A stretch of DNA of 29,517 bases, from contig CAZDZG010000011.1 in assembly GCA_964509845.1 (NCBI GenBank), forward strand, positions 1 through 29,517, read 5' to 3'. How positions within the stretch are numbered: position 1 is the stretch's first letter; each line of letters starts with the position of its first letter. The notes under the pieces were generated by a model. It ran no database searches. It had not been told where the DNA came from and saw only the letters and a program-made list of their open reading frames with translations. The translations under genes and the position numbers were made by a program. This DNA comes from WYZ-LMO6 sp964509845. Its GTDB lineage: Archaea > Hadarchaeota > Hadarchaeia > Hadarchaeales > WYZ-LMO6. This document shows, one piece after another, positions 15,554 to 23,753 of this stretch.

Positions 15554-15557
15554 CGGG

Positions 15558-15737
15558 GTGGTGGAGGATCACCGACACTGTCCGGTCTGCGGAAAGGTGG
15601 TCCAGGGGAAGATCTTCTGCTCCCCCTCCTGCGAGGACCTCTTCAGGAAGCAGCAGGAGGGAATAAGAAAGGCCAGGCTGCTCTCCCTCTTCCTTCTCCT
15701 CCTCCTGATCCTTCTCGTCCTCCTGCTCAGGGTCTGA
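15558..15737 (+). CDS. Zn-ribbon membrane microprotein (DUF2116-like)
   Basis: A 59-residue protein: HCPVCGKVV and FCSPSCEDLFRKQQ give a CxxC...CxxxC treble-clef/zinc-ribbon at about residues 9-26. A basic linker (KQQEGIRKARL) and one C-terminal leucine-rich membrane helix (about 40-57, ending LLLRV) follow. This is the arrangement of the DUF2116 family found across archaea; function unknown. Start is GTG 15558 or the adjacent GTG 15561, four to seven bases after the pyrH stop, consistent with an operon. Its last 11 bases overlap the 3' end of valS on the opposite strand. Confidence 0.85.
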   Translation: MVEDHRHCPVCGKVVQGKIFCSPSCEDLFRKQQEGIRKARLLSLFLLLLLILLVLLLRV

Positions 15738-18369
15738 GGAGGAGGATGATCTCCGGCTCCTGGAGTCTGAAGACCTCCACCCCCTCCCCTCCGTAGCGGA
15801 CCTCCTTCTTCACCCTCACGTCCTCCGGGCCCAGCTCCACCCTCTCCCCCTCCAGCTCAAGCGTGACGGGACCCTCCTCCAGCCTCCTCGCCACCTCGGG
15901 CCCGTGCTCCTCCAGGTACCTTACCAGCTTCCCCAGCTTCGACCTCAGCCTCGGCCCCAGCCTGGAGAGGTCGGGCTCCACCCCCACCCACCTCTCCTCC
16001 AGCTCTGGTCTCTCGGAGGAGAGGTACAGCTCCCGGAGGTGGGCGGTGGCCCTGAGGTCCTCCTCCACCTCCTTCAGCCTCTCCAGCACGGAGGGTCTGG
16101 CGAAGATCCTCAGCTCCCGGAGCTCCCCGCTCAGGGGGATGCTGCGGGAGGACTTGAACTGCCTGATCACCCCCAGGATCCTGTGCAGGAGCTCCGCCGT
16201 TTTTTCCGCCTCCGGATCCACCCTGCCCGGATCGGGGGAGGGCCAGGGGGCCAGGTGGATGCTCAGGTACCCCTCCTCCCTCAGGTGGTTCTGGTAGATC
16301 TCCTCCGTCAGGTGGGGTATGAAGGGGGCCAGGAGCCTGCAGACCTTGGAGATCACCTCCCTCAGCACGTACCTTACCTCCTCGGCCCTCCCCCCGTACA
16401 GCCTGTACTTGATCTCCTCCAGGTACAGATCGCAGAACTCGTGCCAGACGAAGGACTGGAGGGTGATGAGGGCCTGGTTGAACTGGAAGTCCTCGAGCAG
16501 GGAGGTCACCCTATCTATCACCGCCTGCAGCCTGCTCAGGATCCACCTGTCCACCACCCTGAGGTTCAGCCCCTCCGGCCCCCCCGCCCCCCGTAGGTGG
16601 GGGGCGGCAAACCTGACGGCGTTCCAGAGCTTCTGGAGGAACCTATAACCGAAGATCACCTCCTTCCAGGAGAAGGGCACGTCGGAGCCCGTGGAGGCCG
16701 CCAGCACGCTCCACTGCCTCAGGGCGTCGGCCCCGTACCTCCCGTAGACGGAGGAGGCCTCGATGAAGTTCCCCAGCGACTTGGACATCTTCCTCCCATC
16801 CTCCCCGAAGACCATCCCGTTGATGAGGACGGTCCGGTAGGGGGCCTGCCCCAGCAGGGCCAGGTGCCTGACCAGCAGGTAGTAGTCCCAGGTCCTGATG
16901 ATGTCCGTTCCGTTGGGCTGCAGGTCGGCGGGAAAGAGCCTGGGATCCAGGTCGGGCCAGCCCGCGTGCACGGCGATGGTGATGGAGCTGTCCATCCAGG
17001 TATCCAGCACGTCCCTCTCCCCCTCAAACTCCTCCCCCCCGCATCTCGGACACCTCCCCCTGGGCCTGTCCCTCTGCGGGTCCACCGGGAGCTGGTCCTC
17101 CTCCGCCACCACCACCTCCCCGCACCCCCTGCAGTACCAGACGGGTATGGGAGTGGCGAAGATCCTCTGCCTGGAGATCACCCAGTCCCAGTCCATGGAC
17201 CTGACCCAATCCACGAGCCTCTGACGCATGTGCTCCGGAACCCACCTCACCCTCCCGGCCTCCTCCACCACCCTGTCGGCCAGGTCCAGCACCCTCATGA
17301 ACCACTGCCGCTTGACCAGGATCTCCACGGGGGTCTTGCACCTCCAGCAAACCCCCACGCTCTGCCTCACCACCTCTTCCCTCACCACCTTTCCCTCCCT
17401 CTTTAGGTCCTCCACCACCGCCCTCCTGGCCTCCTCCACCCCCAGCCCCGCATACCTTCCGGCCTCCTCCGTCATCCTCCCCCTCTCATCCACCAGCTTC
17501 ACGACGGGCAGGCCGTGCCTGGCCACCCACCTCACGTCCGTCTTGTCCCCGTAGGTGCAGATCATCACCATGCCCGTCCCGAAGCCCGGATCCACCTCCC
17601 TATCCTGGATCACCTCCACCTTTCGCCCGCAGGCCGGCACCTCCACCCTCTTCCCCACGTACCCCCGGTACCTCCCATCCTCGGGATGGACGGCCACCGC
17701 CACGCAGGCCGGAAGGTACTCGGGACGGGTGGTGGCTATGAGCACTTCCCCCCCTCCCTCCAGCCCGAACTTCAGGTAGTACAGCCTCCCCTCCCTCTCC
17801 TCATATTCCACCTCCGCATCGGCTATGGCGGTCTCGCACCTGGGGCACCAGTTGACCGGGTGCTCCGCCCTGTAGATCCTTCCCTGCTTGTACAGCCTCA
17901 CGAAGGAGAGCTGGGTCCTGGAGAAGTAGGAGGGGTCCATGGTCCTGTACTCCCTGCTCCAGTCTATGGAGAAGCCCAGGGAGCGCATCTCCCTCCTCAT
18001 CTTCTCTATGTTCTCCTCGGTGAGGCGAACGCATAGCTCCCTGAACCTTTCCGGGGGTAGCTCCCCCTTTCTTATCCCGTATTTCTTCTCCACCTGCACC
18101 TCGGTGGGGAGGCCGTGACAGTCCCAGCCCTGGGGGAAGAACACGTTGTAACCCCTCATGCGCTTGTACCTGGCCACGATGTCCATGTAGGTCCAGTTCA
18201 GGGCCGTCCCCAGGTGAAACTCCCCGCTGGGATAGGGGGGAGGGGTGTCTATCACGTAGGTGGGGCCCTTCCTGTCGGGGTCAAACCTGTAGATTCCCCT
18301 TTCCTCCCACCACCTCTGCCACTTGGGCTCCACCTTGGCCGGCTCGTACTCCTTGGGGAGCTCGTCCAT
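15727..18369 (-). CDS. valS: Valyl-tRNA synthetase
   Basis: Charges tRNA-Val; class I synthetase. The 880-residue length is normal for archaea. It shows LPKEYEPAKVEPKWQRWW at the N-terminus, TPPPYPSGEFHLGTALNW (HIGH-equivalent H52-L-G-T55), WDCHGLPTEVQVEKKYGI, an editing (CP1) domain with ATTRPEYLPACVAV, GTDIIRTW (valine-enzyme signature, distinguishing it from IleRS), KMSKS at 527-531, a helical anticodon-binding domain and a C-terminal arm. Several CxxC pairs (WCPRCE, CWRCK, CRGCG, CPRCG) suggest structural zinc. The fourth HIGH position is Thr, not His. ATG 18369 has a TATA-like box 26 bases upstream, so it is leaderless and monocistronic. Confidence 0.95.
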   Translation of the reverse strand: MDELPKEYEPAKVEPKWQRWWEERGIYRFDPDRKGPTYVIDTPPPYPSGEFHLGTALNWTYMDIVARYKRMRGYNVFFPQGWDCHGLPTEVQVEKKYGIRKGELPPERFRELCVRLTEENIEKMRREMRSLGFSIDWSREYRTMDPSYFSRTQLSFVRLYKQGRIYRAEHPVNWCPRCETAIADAEVEYEEREGRLYYLKFGLEGGGEVLIATTRPEYLPACVAVAVHPEDGRYRGYVGKRVEVPACGRKVEVIQDREVDPGFGTGMVMICTYGDKTDVRWVARHGLPVVKLVDERGRMTEEAGRYAGLGVEEARRAVVEDLKREGKVVREEVVRQSVGVCWRCKTPVEILVKRQWFMRVLDLADRVVEEAGRVRWVPEHMRQRLVDWVRSMDWDWVISRQRIFATPIPVWYCRGCGEVVVAEEDQLPVDPQRDRPRGRCPRCGGEEFEGERDVLDTWMDSSITIAVHAGWPDLDPRLFPADLQPNGTDIIRTWDYYLLVRHLALLGQAPYRTVLINGMVFGEDGRKMSKSLGNFIEASSVYGRYGADALRQWSVLAASTGSDVPFSWKEVIFGYRFLQKLWNAVRFAAPHLRGAGGPEGLNLRVVDRWILSRLQAVIDRVTSLLEDFQFNQALITLQSFVWHEFCDLYLEEIKYRLYGGRAEEVRYVLREVISKVCRLLAPFIPHLTEEIYQNHLREEGYLSIHLAPWPSPDPGRVDPEAEKTAELLHRILGVIRQFKSSRSIPLSGELRELRIFARPSVLERLKEVEEDLRATAHLRELYLSSERPELEERWVGVEPDLSRLGPRLRSKLGKLVRYLEEHGPEVARRLEEGPVTLELEGERVELGPEDVRVKKEVRYGGEGVEVFRLQEPEIILLLRP

Positions 18370-18390
18370 CGGGATAAAACGAGTGGGGGA

Positions 18391-18400
18391 GTAAAAAAAG
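18391..18400 (-). promoter_or_regulatory. TATA-like box for valS
   Basis: CTTTTTTTAC on the minus strand is centred 26 bases before ATG 18369, consistent with a leaderless valS mRNA. Confidence 0.5.
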
Positions 18401-18452
18401 GATGAGCCCCTCCGTTAATAAGGAGGCAGCCACAGAGTTATAAAGGGGGAGG

Positions 18453-18701
18453 ATGGGGGCCCCCTCTCGAGGGAGATCCTACTTGCTGATAGAGGTGGAG
18501 CCCGGGAAGGAGGAACTGGTGATCCCCCAGCTCAAAAGGATGCCCCAGATAAGCCTGGTGGACTTCGTGCACGGGGACTACGATGTGGTCTGCGTGCTGG
18601 AGGGAAGCCTGAGGGACATAGACCGGACCGTCATGGAGGTCAGGAAGCTTCCCCACATCAGGAGAACGGTGACCCTTACGGCCTTCCCCAGGATCTCCTA
18701 A
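18453..18701 (+). CDS. Stand-alone Lrp/AsnC ligand-binding (RAM) domain protein
   Basis: An 82-residue protein made only of the ferredoxin-like RAM domain of Lrp/AsnC regulators: YLLIEVEPGKEELV, VDFVHGDYDVVCVLEG, then DRTVMEVRKLPHIRRTVTLTAF. No helix-turn-helix is present. Such proteins bind amino acids or co-assemble with full-length Lrp proteins; a full-length Lrp gene lies 5 kb away at 13126. ATG 18453 follows GGGGGAGG directly. TTG 18483 with GAGGGAGAT upstream is an alternative, because a strong TATA-like sequence (GTTATAAAG, 18437-18445) would start transcription near 18467. A seven-T run follows the stop. It shares strand with the phosphoesterase (30-base gap). Confidence 0.85.
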   Translation: MGAPSRGRSYLLIEVEPGKEELVIPQLKRMPQISLVDFVHGDYDVVCVLEGSLRDIDRTVMEVRKLPHIRRTVTLTAFPRIS

Positions 18702-18708
18702 TTTTTTT
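18702..18708 (+). terminator. T-run after the RAM-domain gene
   Basis: Seven T directly after the TAA stop at 18699-18701 could act as an archaeal intrinsic (U-run) terminator. The same bases are centred about 27 bases before the TTG of the next gene, so they could alternatively be part of its promoter. No stem-loop is evident. Confidence 0.35.
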
Positions 18709-18731
18709 CCTGGAAGGGCAAGAAGGGGAGA

Positions 18732-19442
18732 TTGGGGATCAGGATAGCGGCCGCGGGGGACATCCACTCTCCGAGGTACCTGGACCTCTTCCAGGAAGCC
18801 CTGAGCAGGATGGAAAGGGTGGACCTCTTCCTGCTTGCCGGCGATCTGGTGTACAGGAACGACCACACCCAGCTCCTTCCCCTCCTGCAGGTCCTGCGGA
18901 GGTTTCACCAGGGGGAGGTCCTGGCCTGCTTCGGAAACGAGGAGTACCTCCAGGACCGCCCCAAGTACCTGGAGCTAGGGGGGCTGCGCTGGGTGGATGA
19001 GGAGGCGGCAGTGCTGGAGGTGCGGGGAATCAGGGTGGGAGTGGTGGGATCTCAGGGCTCCCTGGCCCGCCCCACCTACTGGCAGCGGACCCACCTCCCC
19101 CACATCTCCAGGCTCTATGCGGAAAGGGTGAGGCTCCTCGACAACCTCCTGAGGGACCTCCGGACGGAGGTGAAGGTGGTCCTCACCCACTACGCACCCA
19201 CCTTCGCCACCCTGGAGGGGGAGGATCCCGACTCCTGGCCGGAGATGGGCAACAGGAAGCTGGAGGAGGTGATAGCCAGGAGACAGCCGGACCTTTGGAT
19301 TCACGCCCACGCCCACAGGTCCTCCGTGCTGGAGACCAGCCTGGGCAGGACCTTGGTGGTGAACGCCTCCCTCCCCGCCAGGAAGGGAATCTACGTCACG
19401 GAGCTCCCCAGGCGGAGCGGCCTGGACGCCTTCCTCAGGTGA
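18732..19442 (+). CDS. Metallophosphoesterase, calcineurin-like
   Basis: A 236-residue protein with the binuclear-metal motifs: GDIHS (D10, H12), AGDLV (D38), FGNEE (N69), THYAPT (H153) and HAHAH (191-195). The third motif is normally GNH(D/E); here the histidine position is Glu. The substrate is unknown: the family hydrolyses phosphomonoesters or diesters, including cyclic nucleotides and nucleic acids. TTG 18732 gives the motif-complete N-terminus (MGIRIAAAGDIHS) and has AGGGGAGA just before it. No membrane segment or signal. The end overlaps the T2SF gene by 8 bases on the opposite strand. Confidence 0.88.
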   Translation: MGIRIAAAGDIHSPRYLDLFQEALSRMERVDLFLLAGDLVYRNDHTQLLPLLQVLRRFHQGEVLACFGNEEYLQDRPKYLELGGLRWVDEEAAVLEVRGIRVGVVGSQGSLARPTYWQRTHLPHISRLYAERVRLLDNLLRDLRTEVKVVLTHYAPTFATLEGEDPDSWPEMGNRKLEEVIARRQPDLWIHAHAHRSSVLETSLGRTLVVNASLPARKGIYVTELPRRSGLDAFLR

Positions 19443-21024
19443 GCCACCCCAGCACCATCCCTCCCCCCCAGGAGCCCAGGGTGAAAACCAGAAGGGAAAG
19501 GGGCAGGCCGGAGGCCAGCCGCCACCTCCTCCCCACCTCCCCCTCCCCCTCCACCTCGGAGGCCAGGTGGAGGAGGAGGAAGGTCAGGGAGAGGGTGTGA
19601 ACCCCCAGCAGGAGGAGAAGGAGAGGGGGGGAGGGGGCCCCGGCCATCATTCCTTTCCTCCACACCAGCGCGTACATCTGACAGGTGAGGGAGGAGAGAA
19701 GGGGGGAGAAGCAGAGGGCGACCGAGCGCAGGGAAGAGAGGATCTCCCCCATCTCCCTCCTCCCCCTCTCCTCCACCTCCCTCAACCTTCTCAGGTGGCG
19801 GGAGAGATGGAGGGCCGCCTCCCCCGCCGCCTTCTCGCTTCTTTCCGCCAGCCCCCTCAGCAGGGAGAGGATCCGGCCCGGGGGTCCCCCCTCCCATCCG
19901 TGGGCCCTCCCCACCCTCACCAGCGCCTCCTCCAGCGGCCTTCCCTCCCTCAGCTCGTTTCCCAGCTCCGCCAGGGCCTGGGGAAGATCCCTTTCCTCCT
20001 CCAGCCTCCTCCTCTCCTCCTCCCTCTCCCGCCCGGACGGCAGGAGGTACAGGGAGAGGGAAAGGGTGACCGACCATAGGAAGGCCATCACCTTCGCCTC
20101 CCCTGGGAGAAGCGGAAGGAATAGAAGAAGGAAAAGGGGAAGGAGGAAGGAGGGGGAGAGGGGCCGGCGTCGAGCCCGCTCCCCCCGGGAGGGGCAGGGC
20201 CTCCTGGAGAGGATCCAGGAGCCGAGCAGGTATCCCAGCAGCGGGAGGAGGAAGCAATAGAGGAGGGCCAGCGGGAGGGGGCTGGACAGGAGGCCGAGCG
20301 AGGCCACCGTCGGGAGCAGGGTCAGGAGGCACAGGGGGAGGAGGATGCCGAAGGAGTAGAGCAGGAGGAGGGGGAGCCTGAGCCATCCGACGAACTCCTC
20401 GATCCTGGCCCTGAGGCCCCCCAGGGAAAGCTCCAGGGCCCGCTCCACCGCCTCCCTCCTCCCCTCCCCCCTCTCCACGGAGGCCAGCAGGAGGGTCAGG
20501 GGCTTCTCCAGCTCCTCCGGCCTTCCCCACCTTCCGGAAAGGGAGCGGAGGGCCTCTCCGGCCTCCCGGTGTACCCTGAGGAGGAGCAGGGAGAGCTCCC
20601 TCCTCAGGTCCCTCCCCATCCTCCCCCCTCCCTCCGCGGCAAATCTTCCCGCCACCTCCGGGTTGGGGTTGAGGAGGAGGGAGGTGGAAAGGGAGCAGAG
20701 AAGTTCGGGCACCTCCCCCAGTCCTTTCCTTCGCTCGGCCTCCGCCCTCCTGACGGGAAAGTCCCTAACCGCCAGATAGAGAAGAGGAGAGAGGAGGGGG
20801 GAGAGGAGGAAACAGGGAGAGAGGGGAAGGAGGGTGAGGAGAAGAAGGGGAAGGAGGGAAGAAAGGAGGGCCAGGGCCCTCACCTCCCCCTCCCTCACCC
20901 CCCATCCCAGGAAGGAGAGGCTCTCCCTCAGCCTCCCCTCCCCATCCCCCAGGCGGATCACCCTTCCCGCCAGCCTGCAGGAGCGGAGGAAAAGGCGGAT
21001 CAGCGGAGGCTCCTCCTCAGCCAT
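19435..21024 (-). CDS. Type II secretion/type IV pilus-like membrane platform protein (TadC/FlaJ-like)
   Basis: A 529-residue integral membrane protein with two T2SF-like helical cytoplasmic domains (about 105-210 and 340-430), each followed by membrane helices (about 215-241, 247-271, then 432-450, 466-488). Extra hydrophobic stretches lie at 48-86, 290-307, 311-329 and 504-527. Segments such as VPELLCSLSTSLLLNPNPEV and DLPQALAELGNELREGRPLEEAL match the conserved T2SF helix that docks the assembly ATPase. It should be the inner-membrane core of a pilus-like or secretion machine driven by the adjacent ATPase. ATG 21024 lies 25 bases inside the ATPase gene; the frame is open further upstream, but only as a shadow of the ATPase. 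Last gene of the operon. Confidence 0.85.
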   Translation of the reverse strand: MAEEEPPLIRLFLRSCRLAGRVIRLGDGEGRLRESLSFLGWGVREGEVRALALLSSLLPLLLLTLLPLSPCFLLSPLLSPLLYLAVRDFPVRRAEAERRKGLGEVPELLCSLSTSLLLNPNPEVAGRFAAEGGGRMGRDLRRELSLLLLRVHREAGEALRSLSGRWGRPEELEKPLTLLLASVERGEGRREAVERALELSLGGLRARIEEFVGWLRLPLLLLYSFGILLPLCLLTLLPTVASLGLLSSPLPLALLYCFLLPLLGYLLGSWILSRRPCPSRGERARRRPLSPSFLLPLFLLLFLPLLPGEAKVMAFLWSVTLSLSLYLLPSGREREEERRRLEEERDLPQALAELGNELREGRPLEEALVRVGRAHGWEGGPPGRILSLLRGLAERSEKAAGEAALHLSRHLRRLREVEERGRREMGEILSSLRSVALCFSPLLSSLTCQMYALVWRKGMMAGAPSPPLLLLLLGVHTLSLTFLLLHLASEVEGEGEVGRRWRLASGLPLSLLVFTLGSWGGGMVLGWLT

Positions 21025-23114
21025 TCCCTCCACCTCTCCCTGACCCTGTCCGGACGGGGCCTTCCTCCCTCCACCTCCTCCTCCCAGAGCGAGCGGAACT
21101 CCTGGTTGGCCCTGAAGACGAAGGGGGCCTCCAGCACCTCCCTTCTGTTCCTCCCCTCCCTCAGCAGGGCCCCCAGGAGCTCCTGCCTCAGCCTCCAGAG
21201 GGAGAGGAGCTCCCGCGGCCCCATCCCCCACCTTCCGGCCAGGGAGCGGAGGAGCTCCGACCCCCTCAGGTCCAGCACGAACCTGTCCCTCTTCACCTCG
21301 TAACCCACCAGCCTCCTGAACCCTCCCCCCTTCAGCACCTCCACCACCTCCGCCACCCTCCTCCTTCTCCTCAGCCCCCCCAAGGGCCTGAGGGGGGAGG
21401 AGACCACCACCGCATCCACGGAGGAGAAGGAGGAGGGGGGAACGCCCAGATCGTGAACCACCCTGCGAAAGACCTCCTCCGCGCTGGAGCCGTGGATGGT
21501 TCCCATCACGCAGTTCCCGGCCGCCCCCACCCTCATGGCCTCGAAGAGGGTCCTGGCCTCCGGCCCCCTCACCTCCCCCACCACCAGCACGGACTCACCC
21601 AGCCTCAGGGCTGCCCTCAAGGCCTCCTCCGCCGGAGGCTCCCTCTCCGACCTTGCCAGGGGGGAGCGGGTGCGAAGGGACTGCACCTTGAAGCCCAGGG
21701 ACCGGAGGAAGGCGGAGGGGAGCTCGGGGGTGTCCTCCAGCAGCAGGAGCCTGAACTTCGGGGGAAGCTCGAGGAGGAGGGCGGTGAGCAGGGAGGTCTT
21801 TCCCGAGCCCCTGGCTCCCGCCAGCAGGAGGGAGGCCTGGCCGTCTACCAGGAGGCTGAGCAGGGAGGCGGTGGGAACATCGACGAAACCCTCCTTCACG
21901 AACTGCGGCAGGGTCCAGGGGGAGGACCTATGCCTGCGCAGGGAGAGGGCCCTTCCCTCCGGACTAAGGGGGGGTCCGATGAGGGTGAACCTTACCCCTC
22001 CCCACTCCGCCTCCAGGATGGGATCGGCCTCCGAGAAGGGCCTCCCGCTCAGGGCCCTAAGCCTGGAGGCGAGCACCCTCACCTCCTCCTCGGAGGGATA
22101 GATGTTGGTGAGGCACTCCTCGAAATCCTGATGGTAGAGGTGGAGGGGGGTCTCCCCCGGAGGGGCATCCAGGTAGAGGTCCTGGACCCTCTCGTCGGAG
22201 AGGAGGAGCTCCAGCAGCCCCATGCCCACCGTGAACCTGGCCAGGGAGCGGGAGAGGGCCAGCACCTCCTCCCTCCCCACCGTCAGTCCCAGAACCTCCG
22301 CCCGCTCCGCCATCCTCAGGGCCGCCAGCCTCTCCACCCTCCCCCTGGCCAGCTCCGGATCCACCCCGAGGGGGGAGGGATCCCTGAGGAGCTCCTCCCT
22401 GACCTCCCAGAGCAGCCTGGTGAGGGAGGGGGACAGGGAGAGCTCCCTGGGGAGGAGGAAGTAGAGGAACTGACAGGAAGAGGGCTGGCGGTAGATCCTG
22501 ACCTCCCCTCCCTCCAGCCCGTATCTCTCCACCAGCTCCGCCCCGGCGGGTGGATCCGTCTCCAGCCTGCAGAACATGAAGGAGGGGCGGAGCCTCGGCC
22601 TCACCATCCTCCCCCCCGGAAAGACCTCCGCCAGCACCCTTTCCAGCTCCTCCCGCATGGGACGGAGGAAGGAACAAATGAAGGAGGAGCGGCAGGGGGA
22701 GCACCTCCCCGCCCGCTTCCCGGCTTCCTCCCTCAGCCAGACCTCCAAGAGCTCCCGCGCCCTCCGGGGGGAGCGGGCGAGCGCGGAGCAGAGGGAGCGC
22801 AGCCTTCTCCTCCTCTCCTCCCCGCACCTCCCGCACCCCCGGTCCGTCCTCAGGAGGGCCCTGAGCCTCCAGTCCCAGAGCAGGAGGGCCAGCCTCCTCA
22901 GCCCCTCCAGCCCCCTCCCCTCGTATTCCTTCTCGTAAACCCCCGGCAGCAGGACGGCCTCCGCCTCGGGGACCTCCGCCAGGCCGTTCAGCAGGCCCTC
23001 CAGGCAATCCTCCACGACCTCAGGATCCCCTCCCCTGCCGCAGGTGTCGCAGGCCAGGCGCAGAACCTTCCTCCTTCCGAAGGTGAGCAGCTGGAACCCG
23101 CAGCCCTCAGCCAT
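21000..23114 (-). CDS. Type II/IV secretion ATPase with cysteine-rich N-terminal region
   Basis: A 704-residue GspE/TadA-superfamily ATPase that would power assembly of a pilus-like filament or secretion apparatus. The C-terminal half has Walker A GARGSGKTS (433-441), the Asp-box-like LLLEDTPELP, Walker B VLVVGEVRGPE (509-519) and the His box GTIHGSS (538-544). An NTD similar to other family members spans about 285-400 (ERVQDLYLDAPPGETPLHLYHQDF). The first 220 residues are unusual: twelve cysteines, including CxxC pairs at 22/25, 94/97 and 138/141 plus C147, suggestive of zinc or Fe-S binding. A further 130 residues follow the ATPase core. ATG 23114 overlaps the preceding 55-residue gene by 8 bases. 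No close named homologue is claimed. Confidence 0.88.
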   Translation of the reverse strand: MAEGCGFQLLTFGRRKVLRLACDTCGRGGDPEVVEDCLEGLLNGLAEVPEAEAVLLPGVYEKEYEGRGLEGLRRLALLLWDWRLRALLRTDRGCGRCGEERRRRLRSLCSALARSPRRARELLEVWLREEAGKRAGRCSPCRSSFICSFLRPMREELERVLAEVFPGGRMVRPRLRPSFMFCRLETDPPAGAELVERYGLEGGEVRIYRQPSSCQFLYFLLPRELSLSPSLTRLLWEVREELLRDPSPLGVDPELARGRVERLAALRMAERAEVLGLTVGREEVLALSRSLARFTVGMGLLELLLSDERVQDLYLDAPPGETPLHLYHQDFEECLTNIYPSEEEVRVLASRLRALSGRPFSEADPILEAEWGGVRFTLIGPPLSPEGRALSLRRHRSSPWTLPQFVKEGFVDVPTASLLSLLVDGQASLLLAGARGSGKTSLLTALLLELPPKFRLLLLEDTPELPSAFLRSLGFKVQSLRTRSPLARSEREPPAEEALRAALRLGESVLVVGEVRGPEARTLFEAMRVGAAGNCVMGTIHGSSAEEVFRRVVHDLGVPPSSFSSVDAVVVSSPLRPLGGLRRRRRVAEVVEVLKGGGFRRLVGYEVKRDRFVLDLRGSELLRSLAGRWGMGPRELLSLWRLRQELLGALLREGRNRREVLEAPFVFRANQEFRSLWEEEVEGGRPRPDRVRERWREWLRRSLR

Positions 23115-23274
23115 CCCCCTTCCTCCTGAGGGAGGGAAGCAGATCCTCCACCGTCCCCAGTCTCCGCTCCAGGTGCTCCAGGCGCTGCTCCAGCACCCTG
23201 AGGTCGTTCAGCAGGTGGGAGATCCACCTGCCGTGCTCCACCAGGATCCGGCGCTCCCTATCCCTCAGCCCCAC
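23107..23274 (-). CDS. 55-residue coiled-coil protein of the pilus-like operon
   Basis: A small charged helical protein, VGLRDRERRI... to ...LRRKGDG, with heptad-like leucines (LLNDLRVLEQRLEHLERRLGTVEDLL, split here as a short coiled coil at about 21-47). GTG 23274 overlaps the end of the 162-residue gene by 10 bases, and its stop overlaps the ATPase start by 8 bases, so translation is coupled at both sides. Function unknown; a stoichiometric partner or adaptor of the ATPase is the simplest inference. A longer version of the frame is only a shadow of the upstream gene. Confidence 0.7.
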   Translation of the reverse strand: MGLRDRERRILVEHGRWISHLLNDLRVLEQRLEHLERRLGTVEDLLPSLRRKGDG

Positions 23275-23753
23275 CCCCCACCCCTCCTCCTCCTGAACTC
23301 GGAGAAGAGGGCCAGGACCCTCAGGAGAGCCTTCCTCACCTCCTCCCTCTCCGCCTCCCTCGGATCCCAGGCGGAAAGGAGGAGGGCCCAGCTGGCCTCC
23401 CCTATGGCCCCCTCCCTCCTCATCTCCTCCGCCAGCCTCCTCAGGTCGGGGATTCCCCCGCACCCCCTCCTGCGGAGCTCCTCCCTGAGGGCGTGGGCCT
23501 CCTCCTTCAGCCTGAGGAACTCGTAGTTCACCACCCTCCTCCACTCCTCCCGGAGCGGGGTGCGAGAGCTCAGGAGGGAGTAGGAGCTCCTGAGCCTGGA
23601 GACCAGCTCCCGCAACCTGAGGAGGAGGGGGCTGAGCCCGGGATCGGACTGGAACTCCAGCCCCAGCAGCAGCCTCTCCATCCCCTCCAGGAAGTCCCTG
23701 GAGCAATCCTCCCGCCTGAGCAGGGCCTCCAGCTCCTCCACCTCACCCCTCAT
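23265..23753 (-). CDS. 162-residue helical protein of the pilus-like operon
   Basis: Unrecognised protein, almost entirely charged alpha-helix, with segments such as MRGEVEELEALLRREDC, LRLRELVSRLRSSYSLLSSR and NYEFLRLKEEAHALREELRR. No membrane segment, no signal peptide and only two cysteines. ATG 23753 overlaps the end of the 48-residue membrane protein gene by 11 bases, and its end overlaps the 55-residue gene, so it belongs to the same translation-coupled operon. It probably is a cytoplasmic structural or regulatory component of the putative machine. Function not assigned. Confidence 0.75.
   Translation of the reverse strand: MRGEVEELEALLRREDCSRDFLEGMERLLLGLEFQSDPGLSPLLLRLRELVSRLRSSYSLLSSRTPLREEWRRVVNYEFLRLKEEAHALREELRRRGCGGIPDLRRLAEEMRREGAIGEASWALLLSAWDPREAEREEVRKALLRVLALFSEFRRRRGGGWG

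Noticed and set aside
15727..18369. Isoleucyl-tRNA synthetase as the identity of the 880-residue synthetase
   Set aside because: GTDIIRTW and the LPKEYEPAKVEPKWQ N-terminus are valine-enzyme features, and the length is short for archaeal IleRS.
18437..18445. GTTATAAAG as the promoter of the RAM-domain gene started at 18453
   Set aside because: It is only 12 bases from that ATG, so it would put the transcript start inside the gene; kept only as an argument for the alternative TTG 18483.
21025..21231. 69-residue N-terminal extension of the T2SF platform protein
   Set aside because: Gly/Ala/Pro-rich sequence that is simply another frame of the ATPase 3' end; ATG 21024 fits an overlapping operon start.
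21453..23129. A 558-codon open frame on the plus strand opposite the secretion ATPase
   Set aside because: Composition is Pro/Gly/Leu/Gln-rich with no motif; it is the antisense shadow of a gene with clear Walker motifs.
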